DNA of 39,720 nt from Acidimicrobiia bacterium (GTDB lineage Bacteria > Actinomycetota > Acidimicrobiia > Spongiisociales > UBA5794): contig JASJBC010000019.1 in assembly GCA_030066715.1 (NCBI GenBank), forward strand, positions 1 through 39,720. The letters are read 5' to 3'. Under the pieces are notes generated by a model. The model was not told the DNA's origin and searched no databases. It was given only the letters and a program-made list of their open reading frames with translations. Both the position numbers and the translations under genes were made by a program. Shown in pieces: positions 1 through 8,881 of the stretch (the stretch's first letter is position 1; every line of letters starts with the position of its first letter).

Positions 1-161
1 TGCTGCGGTTCCACGACGTGGCCACCGACCGGGTGACTGCGGTGCCCACCCCGCCCGATGCGGTCCGGCCGCACAACTGCACGCTCGACATCACCCTGGC
101 GAGTGAGCTGCTCGCCACTCCGCTTCCCGGCCTCGACGAGGTCCTCGGCGGCCGCGGCTAG
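1..161 (+). CDS. 3' end of an unidentified gene (partial)
   Basis: An open frame enters from the left edge (first full codon at base 3) and ends at a TAG at 159-161, giving the last 52 residues, which finish with GLDEVLGGRG. The 5' part lies outside the window. The codons are GC-rich at third positions like the neighbouring genes, which supports coding. I recognise no family from this tail and assign no function. Confidence 0.5.
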   Translation, partial: LRFHDVATDRVTAVPTPPDAVRPHNCTLDITLASELLATPLPGLDEVLGGRG

Positions 162-163
162 GC

Positions 164-262
164 CCGACCGCCAACATCGCCCTCCGCTCCGGTGCCGAGC
201 TGCTTGCCGCCGATCGTGGCTTTGCCGCAATGAAGAAGGTCGTCGCCCTACGCCTCGTCTAG
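164..262 (+). pseudogene. possible 3' remnant of a PIN-domain (VapC-like) toxin
   Basis: In the frame ending with TAG at 260-262 the translation contains ALRSGAELLAADRGFA. This resembles the last helix and strand of PIN-domain ribonucleases, which typically read A.A...GA.L.T.DRDFA; compare ATELWTTDRDFS in the intact VapC at 22835. There is no start codon, and a stop lies upstream in this frame near base 107, so only about 31 residues remain. The end overlaps the 3' end of the convergent AfsR-type gene. It could be a chance reading; confidence is low. Confidence 0.3.
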
Positions 263-3200
263 CGAGCGGAGCGCATCGTCCATCGCTAGCGCATTGCCCC
301 TGTTGACAGCTGCTTCGAGCGCGGCGGGTTCAAGAGCAGCACCTGCGCTCGCCAGCGCCCGGTCCACATCGAACCGCTCTCCTGCGGGGAGCGGCGTGCC
401 GGTTCGGTCCCGAATGGCGAGACCGGCGTGGATCAGCTCAACGCCTCGCTCGGACTGACCGGTAGCGACGAGAGTTGCACCGATGCCTTCGAGAGCCTGG
501 GCAATCGCAAAGCCATCGCTCGTCCGACGGGCGTGGTCGAGCGCCAAACGATGGTGCTCCATCGCCGCCTCGAGGTCGCCACGCATCTCCTCGGTAAAGC
601 CGGCACACGAGTGCGACCAGGCCAAACCACCGTGGGCGTCGGCTTCCTCGTAGAAGGCAATCGCAATCCGGTGCAGCTCGAGTGAGCCGTCGAGGTCGCC
701 GCGCAGCCGAGCCAACCTGCCTTTGGCGTTGCGAACCATCCCCTGCGATCCGGCGAACGGCATCTCGTCGGCGAACCGCTCGGCGTCATCGAGCAGCTGA
801 TCCGCCCGGTCGTACTCGCCCTTCATCACGGCGATACTGCCGAGCTCGCTGAGCACGGGCGCCACCTCGCGACGAAGCCGCATCGGGCGGGCATACTCGA
901 GCGAGGCTCGCAACGCCTCCTCGGCTGCGTCGTATTCCCCCAACAACCGCAGCACGATTCCCCGCTGGTACCAGCCGTAACCGAGACCCCAGCGGTCGCC
1001 GATCGCGGCAAACCCCTCGATCGCCTCACCGGCCAGTTCAGCTGCAGCCTGGTTGTCGTTGGCGTTGAGGGCAGCACCGGCCTGCAGGAAGCGGACGAGT
1101 GCCATCCCCCATCCGTAATCGAGTTCCGCGGCCGCAGCGTAGGTTTCCTCGAGGAGACGCAGCGTTTCGCCGAGGTTGCGCCCCCAAGCCGCCGTCATTG
1201 CCTGCGCACTGACGACCCCCACGCCATGCCCGGCGCGAACGTAGGCATCCCGAGCCTCGGCGAAGCCTTCGCCTACGTGCTCCGGACTCCTGTCGCAGAG
1301 ACTGTGCAGCATGAGTGCGTCGCCCCGAGCCCGATCGTCCGCATCCTCACCGGCCGCATCCAGCAGGACTCGGAACCGCTCCCGAGCCTCAGCGCTGTTG
1401 CCGCGCAGATACCAGTACCAGCCGATCATCCCCGCCAGCCGCAGCGTCGCGGCGGGTGCTTGCTCGACACCCCAATCGAGAACACCCCGAATCGAGTCGT
1501 GATCAGCTTCGATCCGGTGCAGCCAGTCGAGCTGATCGGGACCGCGGAGACCATCCTCAGCACCCGCCATCTCCTTGGCGTAGAAGTCCAGGAGTGTGGC
1601 CATGACGTTGTCGAGTTCTTCTGCGGTGGCCAGCCGCTCGGCGGCATAGACCCGCAGCGTCTCGAGTAAGCGGTATCGAACCTCGCCGCCGCCGGACACG
1701 GGTGCCACCATCGACGAGTCGATGAGTCTCTCGAGCGCCTCCAGATCACCCCCGATTGCCTCCACCGCAGCCAGCGAGAAGGTGCCGTGAAACACCGAGA
1801 GAAGGGCAAACAACTCGCGCTCCGGTGGGGTCAGCAGGTCGTAGCTCCAGTCGATTGCCTCTCGCAGGGTCTGCTGCCGATCGCTGAGGACGGCGATCCC
1901 ATCGTCGAGACGGCGCGCAATCTCACCCACTGCCAGCGACCGGGCTCGTGCCGCCGCCAACTCGATTGCCAGCGGCATGCCGTCGACCCGGCGACAGATA
2001 TCGGCGATGTGGTGTAGGTCATCGGGTGTCGGGTCGAAAGCGACGTTGACCGCCTTGGCCCGAGTCACAAACAGCTCCACGGCGTCCGAGTGCTCGCCCG
2101 CCAGGCCCAGCGGGGGAACCCGCCACAGCAGCTCCCCGGGAACGCCGAGCCGATCCCGACTCGTGGCGAGGACTTCGACCTTCGGACACGACAGCAGCAC
2201 GGCCTCGGCGACATGGGCAGCGGCATCGATGAGATGCTCACAGTTGTCCAGAATCAGCAGGGCACGCCGGTGGCGCAGATACTCGACAACGGTGTCCTCG
2301 GGAGCGAAATCGGGGAGGCTGGTACGGCCGAAACCGACGACCTGCTCCAGCTGCAGCACGGCGACCAGTGCATCGATCACCCGGGCAGGCTCGGTGACCG
2401 GGGCAAGCTCAATCAACCAGACACCGTCCGGGTAGTCGACCTGGAGCGATCGGCCCACTTCGATGGCAAGGCTGGTCTTGCCGGCGCCACCGGGCCCGGT
2501 GAGCGTGACCAGCCGGCTCGCGGCGAACGACTCGATCACGTCGGCCATCTCCCGCTCGCGGCCGATGAAGGAGGCAAGGCGGGCGGGCAGTTCCGGCTGC
2601 TGTGGACCCGGTTCTGCACGAGGGGTGAGGCCTTCGTCTTGCAAGAGGATCTTCTCTTCGAGCGCCCGTAGCTCCGGGCTCGGGTCGATGCCCAGCTCCT
2701 CGCCCAGCGTCTCTCGGGCGGCGGTGTAAGCGCGCAGGGCGTCGGCTTGGCGTCCGGCCCGGTAGAGGGCGAGCATCTGGCTGGCCCGTAGGCTCTCTCG
2801 CAGCGGGTGGGCGGCCACCAGCTCGTCGATCTCGGCAACCAGTTCGGCGCCGGCTCCAGCCTCGAGGTCGGCGGCGATGCGGGCTTCGGTTGCCGAGAGC
2901 CGCAGCTCCTCGAGCGCCGCCATCTCCCGTTGTGCGAACTCCTCGAAGGGGAAATCGGCCAGCGCCGGTCCGTGCCAGAGCGCCAGCGCCTGCCGATAGA
3001 CGTCGCCTCGAGCCTCCGGGTCAGCCACCGTCGCGGCGTCGGCGAGCAGTTTGCGGAAGAGAATGGCATCGACCGCATCGGGATCGATGTCGAGCAGGTA
3101 CCCCGGCGGCTTGGTGACTATCGCATCCGAGCCGATGCTGCGGCGAAGCCGGGAAACCAGGGCCTGAAGCGCATTGCCGGGTTTGGCAGGGAGATCCTCG

Positions 3201-3397
3201 CCCCACAGCTCGTCGATCAGTCGGTCGGTGCTGATCACCTGGCCCGGAGAGAGCGCAAGCAGCGCCAGCAGAGCACGCTCCCGCATGCCCCCGAGCGGCA
3301 GGGGCTCATCGCCGTCATACGCGGCAACGGGGCCGAGAAGCCGGATCTGCACAGTCGCAAGATACCGGCGACGCGAAGGAAGGGTCGGCATGGCCAT
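248..3397 (-). CDS. AfsR/SARP-type transcriptional regulator (wHTH + BTAD + NB-ARC-like ATPase + TPR)
   Basis: A 1049-residue regulator. An OmpR-like winged helix (about residues 16-100, with LLGPVAAYDG and TDRLIDELWG) is followed by a bacterial transcriptional activation domain (about 105-250). A STAND-type P-loop ATPase follows, with Walker A GPGGAGKT near 301-308 and Walker B LLILDNCEH near 380. The C-terminal half is helical and TPR-like. This is the AfsR architecture, in which nucleotide binding and TPR-mediated sensing gate DNA binding to direct repeats. The ATG at 3397 is preceded by GGGAGAG at 7 nt. The gene is divergent from an ABC exporter pair across a 125-bp gap that holds heptamer direct repeats with 11-bp period, so it probably controls that exporter. 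The signal sensed is unknown. Confidence 0.9.
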   Translation of the reverse strand: MAMPTLPSRRRYLATVQIRLLGPVAAYDGDEPLPLGGMRERALLALLALSPGQVISTDRLIDELWGEDLPAKPGNALQALVSRLRRSIGSDAIVTKPPGYLLDIDPDAVDAILFRKLLADAATVADPEARGDVYRQALALWHGPALADFPFEEFAQREMAALEELRLSATEARIAADLEAGAGAELVAEIDELVAAHPLRESLRASQMLALYRAGRQADALRAYTAARETLGEELGIDPSPELRALEEKILLQDEGLTPRAEPGPQQPELPARLASFIGREREMADVIESFAASRLVTLTGPGGAGKTSLAIEVGRSLQVDYPDGVWLIELAPVTEPARVIDALVAVLQLEQVVGFGRTSLPDFAPEDTVVEYLRHRRALLILDNCEHLIDAAAHVAEAVLLSCPKVEVLATSRDRLGVPGELLWRVPPLGLAGEHSDAVELFVTRAKAVNVAFDPTPDDLHHIADICRRVDGMPLAIELAAARARSLAVGEIARRLDDGIAVLSDRQQTLREAIDWSYDLLTPPERELFALLSVFHGTFSLAAVEAIGGDLEALERLIDSSMVAPVSGGGEVRYRLLETLRVYAAERLATAEELDNVMATLLDFYAKEMAGAEDGLRGPDQLDWLHRIEADHDSIRGVLDWGVEQAPAATLRLAGMIGWYWYLRGNSAEARERFRVLLDAAGEDADDRARGDALMLHSLCDRSPEHVGEGFAEARDAYVRAGHGVGVVSAQAMTAAWGRNLGETLRLLEETYAAAAELDYGWGMALVRFLQAGAALNANDNQAAAELAGEAIEGFAAIGDRWGLGYGWYQRGIVLRLLGEYDAAEEALRASLEYARPMRLRREVAPVLSELGSIAVMKGEYDRADQLLDDAERFADEMPFAGSQGMVRNAKGRLARLRGDLDGSLELHRIAIAFYEEADAHGGLAWSHSCAGFTEEMRGDLEAAMEHHRLALDHARRTSDGFAIAQALEGIGATLVATGQSERGVELIHAGLAIRDRTGTPLPAGERFDVDRALASAGAALEPAALEAAVNRGNALAMDDALRSLDEA

Positions 3398-3419
3398 GCG
3401 GCAACTCTCCCAAGCCCGG

Positions 3420-3469
3420 CTGACAGGCCGCTGACAGCGGTCGACCCCACTGTCAGCGCAGGGTCAGTG
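3420..3469. promoter_or_regulatory. candidate SARP operator: two pairs of heptamer direct repeats, 11-bp period
   Basis: CTGACAG at 3420-3426 recurs at 3431-3437, and GTCAGCG at 3452-3458 is followed by GTCAGTG at 3463-3469. Each pair is spaced by exactly 4 bp, giving an 11-bp period, the layout known for SARP boxes. CTGACAG and CTGTCAG (3450-3456) also form an inverted repeat. The block lies between the AfsR-type gene and the divergent ABC genes. Confidence 0.55.
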
Positions 3470-3522
3470 ATCGCCAAGGTCTGGGAGAGAAGCTGGGGCC
3501 GTCACCGATCAAGGAGCACCCA

Positions 3523-4515
3523 ATGACGACCCAGACCATCACCGCACCGATATCGCCCCACGGGGAAGCCGGCTCGCCGGCAGTTCGTGTGGAGCATCTG
3601 GTGAAGACCTACCCGCATCCCGACGGCGGTACGTTCAACGCCGTCGACGACCTGTCGTTCACGGTCGCTACGGGCGAAGTGCTCGGCATTCTCGGTCCCA
3701 ACGGGGCGGGTAAGAGCACCACCCTCGAGATCATCGAAGGCCTGCAACGCCCGACCAGCGGATCGACGTCCGTGTTCGGGCTCGATTCCATCGCCGACAA
3801 CGCCGCCATGAAGACCCGCATCGGTGTTCAGCTCCAGGCGTCTTCCTACTTCGCATACCTGACGCTGGAGGAGCTGCTGACGCTGTTCGGCTCCTTCTAT
3901 CCAAAGGCTATCCCAGCCGAGGAGCTGCTCGACAAGGTGGGCCTGCTCGGCAAGAGGAAGGCGCTCGTCGGCCAGCTCTCCGGCGGCCAGGCGCAGCGGT
4001 TCTCGATCGTGGCCGCAATGGTCAACGACCCTGACATCGTCTTCCTCGACGAGCCGACGACCGGACTCGATCCGCAGGCTCGCCGCAACCTGTGGGAGCT
4101 CGTGCGCTCCATCAACGACGAGGACGGCAAGACGGTGGTCCTCACCACGCATTACATGGAAGAGGCCGAGGAACTGAGCCATCGTGTCGCCATCATCGAC
4201 GCCGGCCGCATCCAGGCTCTCGACACGCCCGTCGGGCTCATCGGCAGCCTCGCCGGCGACCACGCTGTCTCATTCAGCGCCCACCGCGCGATCGAGGACG
4301 ACGGTCTCGAGGCATTGCCGGCCGTGACCGGTGTGCGCGCCAAGGCCAACGGGGTTCACTCCTACGAGCTGAGCACCTCCTCACCGCGGGACACCGTGCC
4401 AGCGCTGTTCCAGATGGCGTCGGTGCGCCGATTCGAGGTCGCCGACCTCACCGTGCACGCCCCCACGCTCGAGGACGTCTTCCTCAACGTCACCGGCCGC
4501 AGCCTCCGCGACTGA
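3523..4515 (+). CDS. ABC exporter ATP-binding protein, DrrA-like
   Basis: A 330-residue ATPase that would power the permease encoded next. Walker A GPNGAGKST lies at 58-66, the signature LSGGQ at 152-156, Walker B DIVFLDEPTTGLD at 171-183 and the switch His in TTHYMEEAEE at 210. All catalytic motifs are intact. The extra C-terminal segment after about residue 235 (ending LEDVFLNVTGRSL) is typical of DrrA-type ATPases for ABC-2 exporters of drugs or lipids. The ATG is preceded by AAGGAG. The permease starts 31 nt downstream. It is likely under the divergent AfsR-type regulator. The substrate cannot be told from sequence. Confidence 0.93.
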   Translation: MTTQTITAPISPHGEAGSPAVRVEHLVKTYPHPDGGTFNAVDDLSFTVATGEVLGILGPNGAGKSTTLEIIEGLQRPTSGSTSVFGLDSIADNAAMKTRIGVQLQASSYFAYLTLEELLTLFGSFYPKAIPAEELLDKVGLLGKRKALVGQLSGGQAQRFSIVAAMVNDPDIVFLDEPTTGLDPQARRNLWELVRSINDEDGKTVVLTTHYMEEAEELSHRVAIIDAGRIQALDTPVGLIGSLAGDHAVSFSAHRAIEDDGLEALPAVTGVRAKANGVHSYELSTSSPRDTVPALFQMASVRRFEVADLTVHAPTLEDVFLNVTGRSLRD

Positions 4516-4546
4516 ACGGCTCATCAACTCCACTGAAAGGAACACC

Positions 4547-5296
4547 ATGAAACAGACCGCACAACTCTTCCTCGCCACTACCAAGATGCTGCTCCGCGAC
4601 AGGGCCGCATTCCTCCTGGCACTGATCTTCCCGATCGTGTTCGTCCTCGCCTTCGCCGTGTTCGACGTGAGCTTCGACACCGGGGGCCTCACGGGAGTCG
4701 ACTACTTCGAATACGTGCTGCCGGCTCTGCTCGCCATCGGCCTGATGAACTTCGCCATGGTGGGCATGGCGGCATCGGTGGCCCGCTACCGCGAGCAGCA
4801 GATCCTGAAGCGCATCGTGGTCACCCCGCTCCGCCCTTCCTCGTTCATTGCCGGACAGGTCGGCGCCCGCGTCCTACTCGCTGCCGTCCAGACCGGTCTG
4901 ATCATGGTGGTTGGCACGCTGGTGGGTGGCAGTCTCGGCTCCTCGTGGCCGCTGCTGTTCGTCATCTCGACCCTCGGCAACCTGATCTTCATCTCGCTCG
5001 GGTTCGCCATTGCGGGTCGGGTGAGGACCGTCGATGCGGCCAACAACGTCGCCGGGCTGATGACGACGCCGCTCATGTTCTTCTCCGGGAGCTTCTTCCC
5101 GGTCGAATCGATGCCCGGCTGGCTGCAACCGCTCGCCGACCTGCTGCCGCTCACACCGCTGATCGACTCGATGCGAGCTATCGCCCTCCAAGGCGCCGCA
5201 CTCACCGATCTCGGCTCCGAGCTCGCACTGATCGCCGCCTGGATCATCGCCGGTCTCGGCCTCGCCCGGATGACGTTCCGGTTCTCCGAGATGTGA
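4547..5296 (+). CDS. ABC-2 type exporter permease
   Basis: A 249-residue integral membrane protein of the ABC-2 family with about six hydrophobic helices, beginning with MLLRDRAAFLLALIFPIVFV. It also carries LMTTPLMFFSGSFFPVESMP, a segment characteristic of ABC-2 drug and lipopolysaccharide exporter permeases. The ATG is preceded by AAAGGA. It forms an exporter with the ATPase just upstream. It is shorter than many DrrB proteins but contains the complete core. Confidence 0.9.
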   Translation: MKQTAQLFLATTKMLLRDRAAFLLALIFPIVFVLAFAVFDVSFDTGGLTGVDYFEYVLPALLAIGLMNFAMVGMAASVARYREQQILKRIVVTPLRPSSFIAGQVGARVLLAAVQTGLIMVVGTLVGGSLGSSWPLLFVISTLGNLIFISLGFAIAGRVRTVDAANNVAGLMTTPLMFFSGSFFPVESMPGWLQPLADLLPLTPLIDSMRAIALQGAALTDLGSELALIAAWIIAGLGLARMTFRFSEM

Positions 5297-5330
5297 CCGG
5301 AAACGGCAGCGCCCCGCTATGGTGCCGCCC

Positions 5331-5780
5331 TTGCGGTACTACTTCGCCTTTGGCAGCAACATGGCTCGCACCACCCTCGTCGAACGAGGGGTGCGAGCCA
5401 GACGCGCTGGCGCCGGGTTTGTTCCCAACTACCGGTTGGCCTTCACCCTTCCCTCGCAGCGATGGACTGGCCGCGCCGCCGACCTCGTGCCGGCGACCGG
5501 CCACCAGGCCTGGGGGGTCCTCTGGGAGATGAACGACCCGAACGCTCTCGATCCCTTTGAGCGCCGCTACGACCGCCGGTCAATCCTGGTAACCCCATCC
5601 GGAGCCGAGCCGGGCAGCGAACAAACGGTCGATGCGTTCACATACACCGTCAAGGCGAAACACCGAGCCACCGGCGAAGACCTGCCGGCACCGGCCTACC
5701 TGGAACGAATGCTCGCCGGAGCGCTGGAGGCCGAGCTGCCCTCGAGCTATGTCCGATTCCTCGAGGGATTCCGGCCGTAA
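5331..5780 (+). CDS. gamma-glutamylcyclotransferase-like (AIG2/GGCT fold) protein
   Basis: A small single-domain protein of 149 residues. It opens with MRYYFAFGSNM, the glycine-rich YGSN loop that binds the gamma-glutamyl group in GGCT-fold enzymes, and has GVLWEMNDPNALDPFERRY where the family places its catalytic Glu and a following Tyr. Members cyclise or release gamma-glutamyl amines or act on glutathione; the substrate here is unknown. I prefer the TTG at 5331, because TATGGT lies 7 nt upstream (leaderless pattern) and the protein then starts like its homologues. An ATG at 5319 would add four residues. It sits alone between two ABC exporter pairs. Confidence 0.8.
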   Translation: MRYYFAFGSNMARTTLVERGVRARRAGAGFVPNYRLAFTLPSQRWTGRAADLVPATGHQAWGVLWEMNDPNALDPFERRYDRRSILVTPSGAEPGSEQTVDAFTYTVKAKHRATGEDLPAPAYLERMLAGALEAELPSSYVRFLEGFRP

Positions 5781-5842
5781 CCCGCACCGTCGTTTCCTGT
5801 CACTAGTCATCGGTAGTGTTGCCCGGGCACAAGGAGGGACCC

Positions 5843-6820
5843 ATGAGTGCCATCATCGAGGCGGTCGGCCTCGCTAAGTATTACAAGGAAGTAAAGGCCC
5901 TCGACGGGCTCGACCTGTCGGTTCCCGAAGGCACGATCCTCGGGCTGCTCGGGCCAAATGGCGCAGGGAAGACCACTGCCGTCAACATTCTCACCACGCT
6001 CATTCGGCCCAACGCCGGATCGGCCACAGTCGCCGGTGCCAACGTCCTCACGCAGCCCGGAAAGGTACGGAAGCGCATCGGCCTGTCCGGCCAGTTCGCC
6101 GCCGTCGACGAGAACCTCACCGGGTTCGAAAACCTGGACATGATCGGCCGGCTCTACCACTTGGGTCGGGACACGGCCCGCACCCGGTCCCGGGAGCTCC
6201 TCGATCGTTTCGATCTCGCCGACGCGGCCGACCGCCCGGTCAAGACCTACTCGGGCGGCATGCGGCGCCGTCTCGACCTCGCCGGCGCCATCGTCGCTGA
6301 ACCGCCCGTGCTTTTCCTCGACGAGCCGACCACCGGCCTCGACCCCCGCAGCCGCACCGACATGTGGGGAGTTATCCGCGATCTCGTGGGCAAAGGCACA
6401 ACGCTTTTGCTCACGACGCAATACCTGGAGGAAGCCGACCAGCTGGCCGACGACATCGTGGTCATCGATCACGGCAAGGAAATCGCTCACGGCACCGCAG
6501 ACGAGCTGAAAGCGATGATCGGTGGCGAGCGGGTCGAGGTCACCGTTGTCTCGGCCGACACCATCGGCGGGGCACGGGAGATTCTCGCTCGCTTCTCCGG
6601 TGGCGAGGTGCAGATCAACGAGCGGGCGCGCAAGCTGGTCGCGCCCATGTCCGGAGGCTCCGAGGAGTTCCGTCACGTCCTGCGTGACCTCGAAGGCGCC
6701 GGCATCGCCGTCTACGACGTGGGGATGCGGCGGCCCACCCTCGACGACGTCTTCCTCACGCTCACCGGCCACATCGCCGAGTCGGAGGAAGCGCCAGAAC
6801 CGGCGGGGGTGCAGTCATGA
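5843..6820 (+). CDS. ABC exporter ATP-binding protein, daunorubicin-resistance DrrA family
   Basis: A 325-residue ATPase with Walker A GPNGAGKTT (37-45), signature YSGGMRRRLDLA, Walker B PVLFLDEPTTGLD and switch region TTQYLEEADQLAD. In this subfamily the usual switch His is often Gln, as here. The C-terminal domain ends with RRPTLDDVFLTLTGH, a DrrA-family signature. The ATG at 5843 has an excellent AAGGAGGG 4 nt upstream, so the GTG at 5816 in the ORF track is not the start. It overlaps its permease by 4 nt (ATGA), giving a coupled pair. It is paralogous to the exporter ATPase at 3523. Confidence 0.95.
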   Translation: MSAIIEAVGLAKYYKEVKALDGLDLSVPEGTILGLLGPNGAGKTTAVNILTTLIRPNAGSATVAGANVLTQPGKVRKRIGLSGQFAAVDENLTGFENLDMIGRLYHLGRDTARTRSRELLDRFDLADAADRPVKTYSGGMRRRLDLAGAIVAEPPVLFLDEPTTGLDPRSRTDMWGVIRDLVGKGTTLLLTTQYLEEADQLADDIVVIDHGKEIAHGTADELKAMIGGERVEVTVVSADTIGGAREILARFSGGEVQINERARKLVAPMSGGSEEFRHVLRDLEGAGIAVYDVGMRRPTLDDVFLTLTGHIAESEEAPEPAGVQS

Positions 6821-7614
6821 ACAACCTGATGTGGGCTGCTCTCGACAGCCATGTAATCGCCAAGCGCAACATCATCAAGATCAAGCGGGTCCCCGAGATC
6901 CTGATGTTCGTGCTGATCTCTCCGATCATGTTCGTGCTGCTCTTCGCCTACGTGTTCGGCGATTCGATCGTCATCCCCGGCGGCTCGTACCGCGAGTTCC
7001 TCATCGGCGGCATCTTCGCCCAGACCGTCGTCTTCGGCGCAACGTTCACCGGCGCCGGCCTCGCCGACGACATGCAGAAAGGCATCATCAGCCGGTTCCG
7101 CTCGTTGCCGATGAACCGGGCTGCCGTCCTGGTCGGGCGGACCGCCAGCGACGTGATCTACAACGTGCTGTCCCTCTTCATCATGGCCCTCACCGGTCTC
7201 ATCGTCGGATGGCGTATCAACGAAGGCTTCGTGAGCGCATTCTTCGGCTTCGCCCTGCTGCTGGCTTTCGCCTACGCCTTCTCCTGGGTGATGGCATACG
7301 TAGGGCTGCTCGTGCCCAGCGTCGAAGTGATCAACAACGCAGCGTTCGTCGTCATCTTCCCCTTGACGTTCGTGGCCAACACCTTCGTGCCGGCCGAGAA
7401 CCTCCCCGGCGTGCTGCGCACGTTTGCGGAATGGAACCCGGTGTCGGCAGTGACCCAGGCGGCCCGCGAGCTGTTCGGCAACATCCCACCCGGGACACCG
7501 GAGCCTACAGTGTGGCCGCTGGAGAACGCCGTTCTCTACACGATCATCTGGATCGTGGTGATCATCGCGATCTTCGCCCCGCTGGCGGTGCACCGCTACT
7601 CAAAGCCGGGATAG
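6817..7614 (+). CDS. ABC-2 type exporter permease (DrrB-like)
   Basis: A 265-residue membrane protein with about six transmembrane helices. It carries KIKRVPEILMFVLISPIMFV near the N-terminus and VIFPLTFVANTFVPAENLPG before the last helices, both diagnostic of DrrB-like permeases. The start ATG overlaps the stop of the ATPase gene (ATGA), implying translational coupling and a 1:1 complex in the cytoplasmic membrane. It ends 2 nt before the SRPBCC gene, so the three form one operon. Confidence 0.93.
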   Translation: MNNLMWAALDSHVIAKRNIIKIKRVPEILMFVLISPIMFVLLFAYVFGDSIVIPGGSYREFLIGGIFAQTVVFGATFTGAGLADDMQKGIISRFRSLPMNRAAVLVGRTASDVIYNVLSLFIMALTGLIVGWRINEGFVSAFFGFALLLAFAYAFSWVMAYVGLLVPSVEVINNAAFVVIFPLTFVANTFVPAENLPGVLRTFAEWNPVSAVTQAARELFGNIPPGTPEPTVWPLENAVLYTIIWIVVIIAIFAPLAVHRYSKPG

Positions 7615-7616
7615 AC

Positions 7617-8114
7617 GTGGCTCGCTACGCCGACAAACCAACGATTGATGTGAGCGTCGACATCGCGGCGCCGGTCGCCGCGGTGTGGGAGCTGGTAACC
7701 GACATCAACATGCCGGCGCGCTTCTCGGCCGAGTTCCAGGGTGCGGAATGGCTCGACGAGGGCGGCCCCGGCCTGGGTGCTCGCTTTGTCGGACACAACG
7801 AGCGCAAGACCGCCAAGTGGGACACCACCTGCACAGTGATCGACTTCGTGCCGCTGGAGCGCTTCGGCTATGCGGTGAACGACATCGATGATCCTGCGGC
7901 GAGCTGGTGGTTCGATCTCGAACCCGCCGCCTCAGGGTGCCGGCTCACGATGGCGGCCGAGATGGGCCCGGGACCATCCGGCGTCATCTCCTACATCCGC
8001 AGGCATCCCGAGCGGGAAGAGGAGATCGTCGCGCTCCGTCTCGAGGAATGGCGGGGCAACATGACCGCCACCGTCAACGGGATCAAGGCAGTGGCGGAGG
8101 CCGGTCCGGTCTGA
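7617..8114 (+). CDS. SRPBCC-family (polyketide cyclase/START-like) protein
   Basis: A 165-residue single-domain protein. It starts with the family's typical strand, PTIDVSVDIAAPVAAVWELV, and has a helix-grip pattern through to the long C-terminal helix (REEEIVALRLEEWRGNMTATV). SRPBCC proteins bind hydrophobic ligands in a deep cavity. The GTG start lies 2 nt after the permease stop and probably relies on coupling; no clear ribosome site is visible. Position in the exporter operon suggests that it binds or delivers the exported hydrophobic compound, but that is inference. The larger ORF in the track is a frame extension through the ABC genes. Confidence 0.85.
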   Translation: MARYADKPTIDVSVDIAAPVAAVWELVTDINMPARFSAEFQGAEWLDEGGPGLGARFVGHNERKTAKWDTTCTVIDFVPLERFGYAVNDIDDPAASWWFDLEPAASGCRLTMAAEMGPGPSGVISYIRRHPEREEEIVALRLEEWRGNMTATVNGIKAVAEAGPV

Positions 8115-8879
8115 TCACCACTCGAGGAGATCGGGGTTCTCGATCAGCTCGCGGAGCCGTGCGCCGAACCGCGCCGCCGGCGCCCCGTCCACAACCCGGT
8201 GGTCGATCTGCACCCCGAGGTCGACAACGCGCCGCACCGCCACCTCCCCGTCGACCACCCACGGCTGTTCGGTGGCGCCGCCGACCAACACTGTCGTCGA
8301 AGCGATGGTTGGGACACCGATGAGGAAGCCACTACCTCCGGTGAGCATGCCCACCGACGTCAGCGTCACCGTCCCCATCTTGCTGCGCATCCGCACCGAC
8401 CGGCGCGCCATGAAGTAGAAGAGATCCGCAAACAACGGGAGACGCCCGGCCCGTCTCCCCCAGCGCATCAACAACCTGCCGCTTCCCCCCGCACTTGGCT
8501 TGGCCTTCACCCGGCGCAGCTCGCCGGTGAGGTCCGCCACCGTGCGACTGTCGCAGTCGACAAGCGGGTGCGCCAGAGGGAACGAGCCCGTCTCCGTTTC
8601 GACCTCGACGATGGTCGTGATGTCTACGTGACGATGCTCGACCAACCGTCCCCGCCAGTCCCGGTAGGCATGTACCTCCGGATGCTCGGCGACGGCCCGG
8701 CCGATACAAGCCGCAAAGAAGGCCGTCGGTGAGAGATCATCTTTGCGGAGCCGCTCCCAGGCGGCGGTGACATCGACTTGCACCAGCCCGGTCATCAGCG
8801 CCATGCGCCGTCCCGACCGCATGGCGGCAAGTACAAAGCGACGGTTGCTCGGGAAGGGTCGCCGGTCGAACGGTCGCAT
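8115..8879 (-). CDS. stand-alone 2-oxoacid dehydrogenase E2-like acyltransferase domain
   Basis: A 254-residue protein equal to the catalytic (CAT) domain of E2 acyltransferases, without lipoyl or E1/E3-binding domains. The active-site motif DHRVVDG near the C-terminus keeps the His and Asp, and PTIASTTVLVGG and LSPTAFFAACIGRAV match the family core. The ATG lies 2 nt after the stop of the Fe-S protein gene, so the two are coupled. The long upstream extension in the ORF track is the Fe-S gene read in another frame. Lipoyl-less members could use CoA or carrier-protein acyl donors. No E1 or E3 gene is in the window, so a role in a classical dehydrogenase complex is unlikely. Confidence 0.85.
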   Translation of the reverse strand: MRPFDRRPFPSNRRFVLAAMRSGRRMALMTGLVQVDVTAAWERLRKDDLSPTAFFAACIGRAVAEHPEVHAYRDWRGRLVEHRHVDITTIVEVETETGSFPLAHPLVDCDSRTVADLTGELRRVKAKPSAGGSGRLLMRWGRRAGRLPLFADLFYFMARRSVRMRSKMGTVTLTSVGMLTGGSGFLIGVPTIASTTVLVGGATEQPWVVDGEVAVRRVVDLGVQIDHRVVDGAPAARFGARLRELIENPDLLEW

Positions 8880-8881
8880 TG

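Noticed and set aside
5816-5842. GTG at 5816 as start of the second ABC ATPase
   Set aside because: The ATG at 5843 has AAGGAGGG at ideal spacing and gives the family-typical N-terminus.
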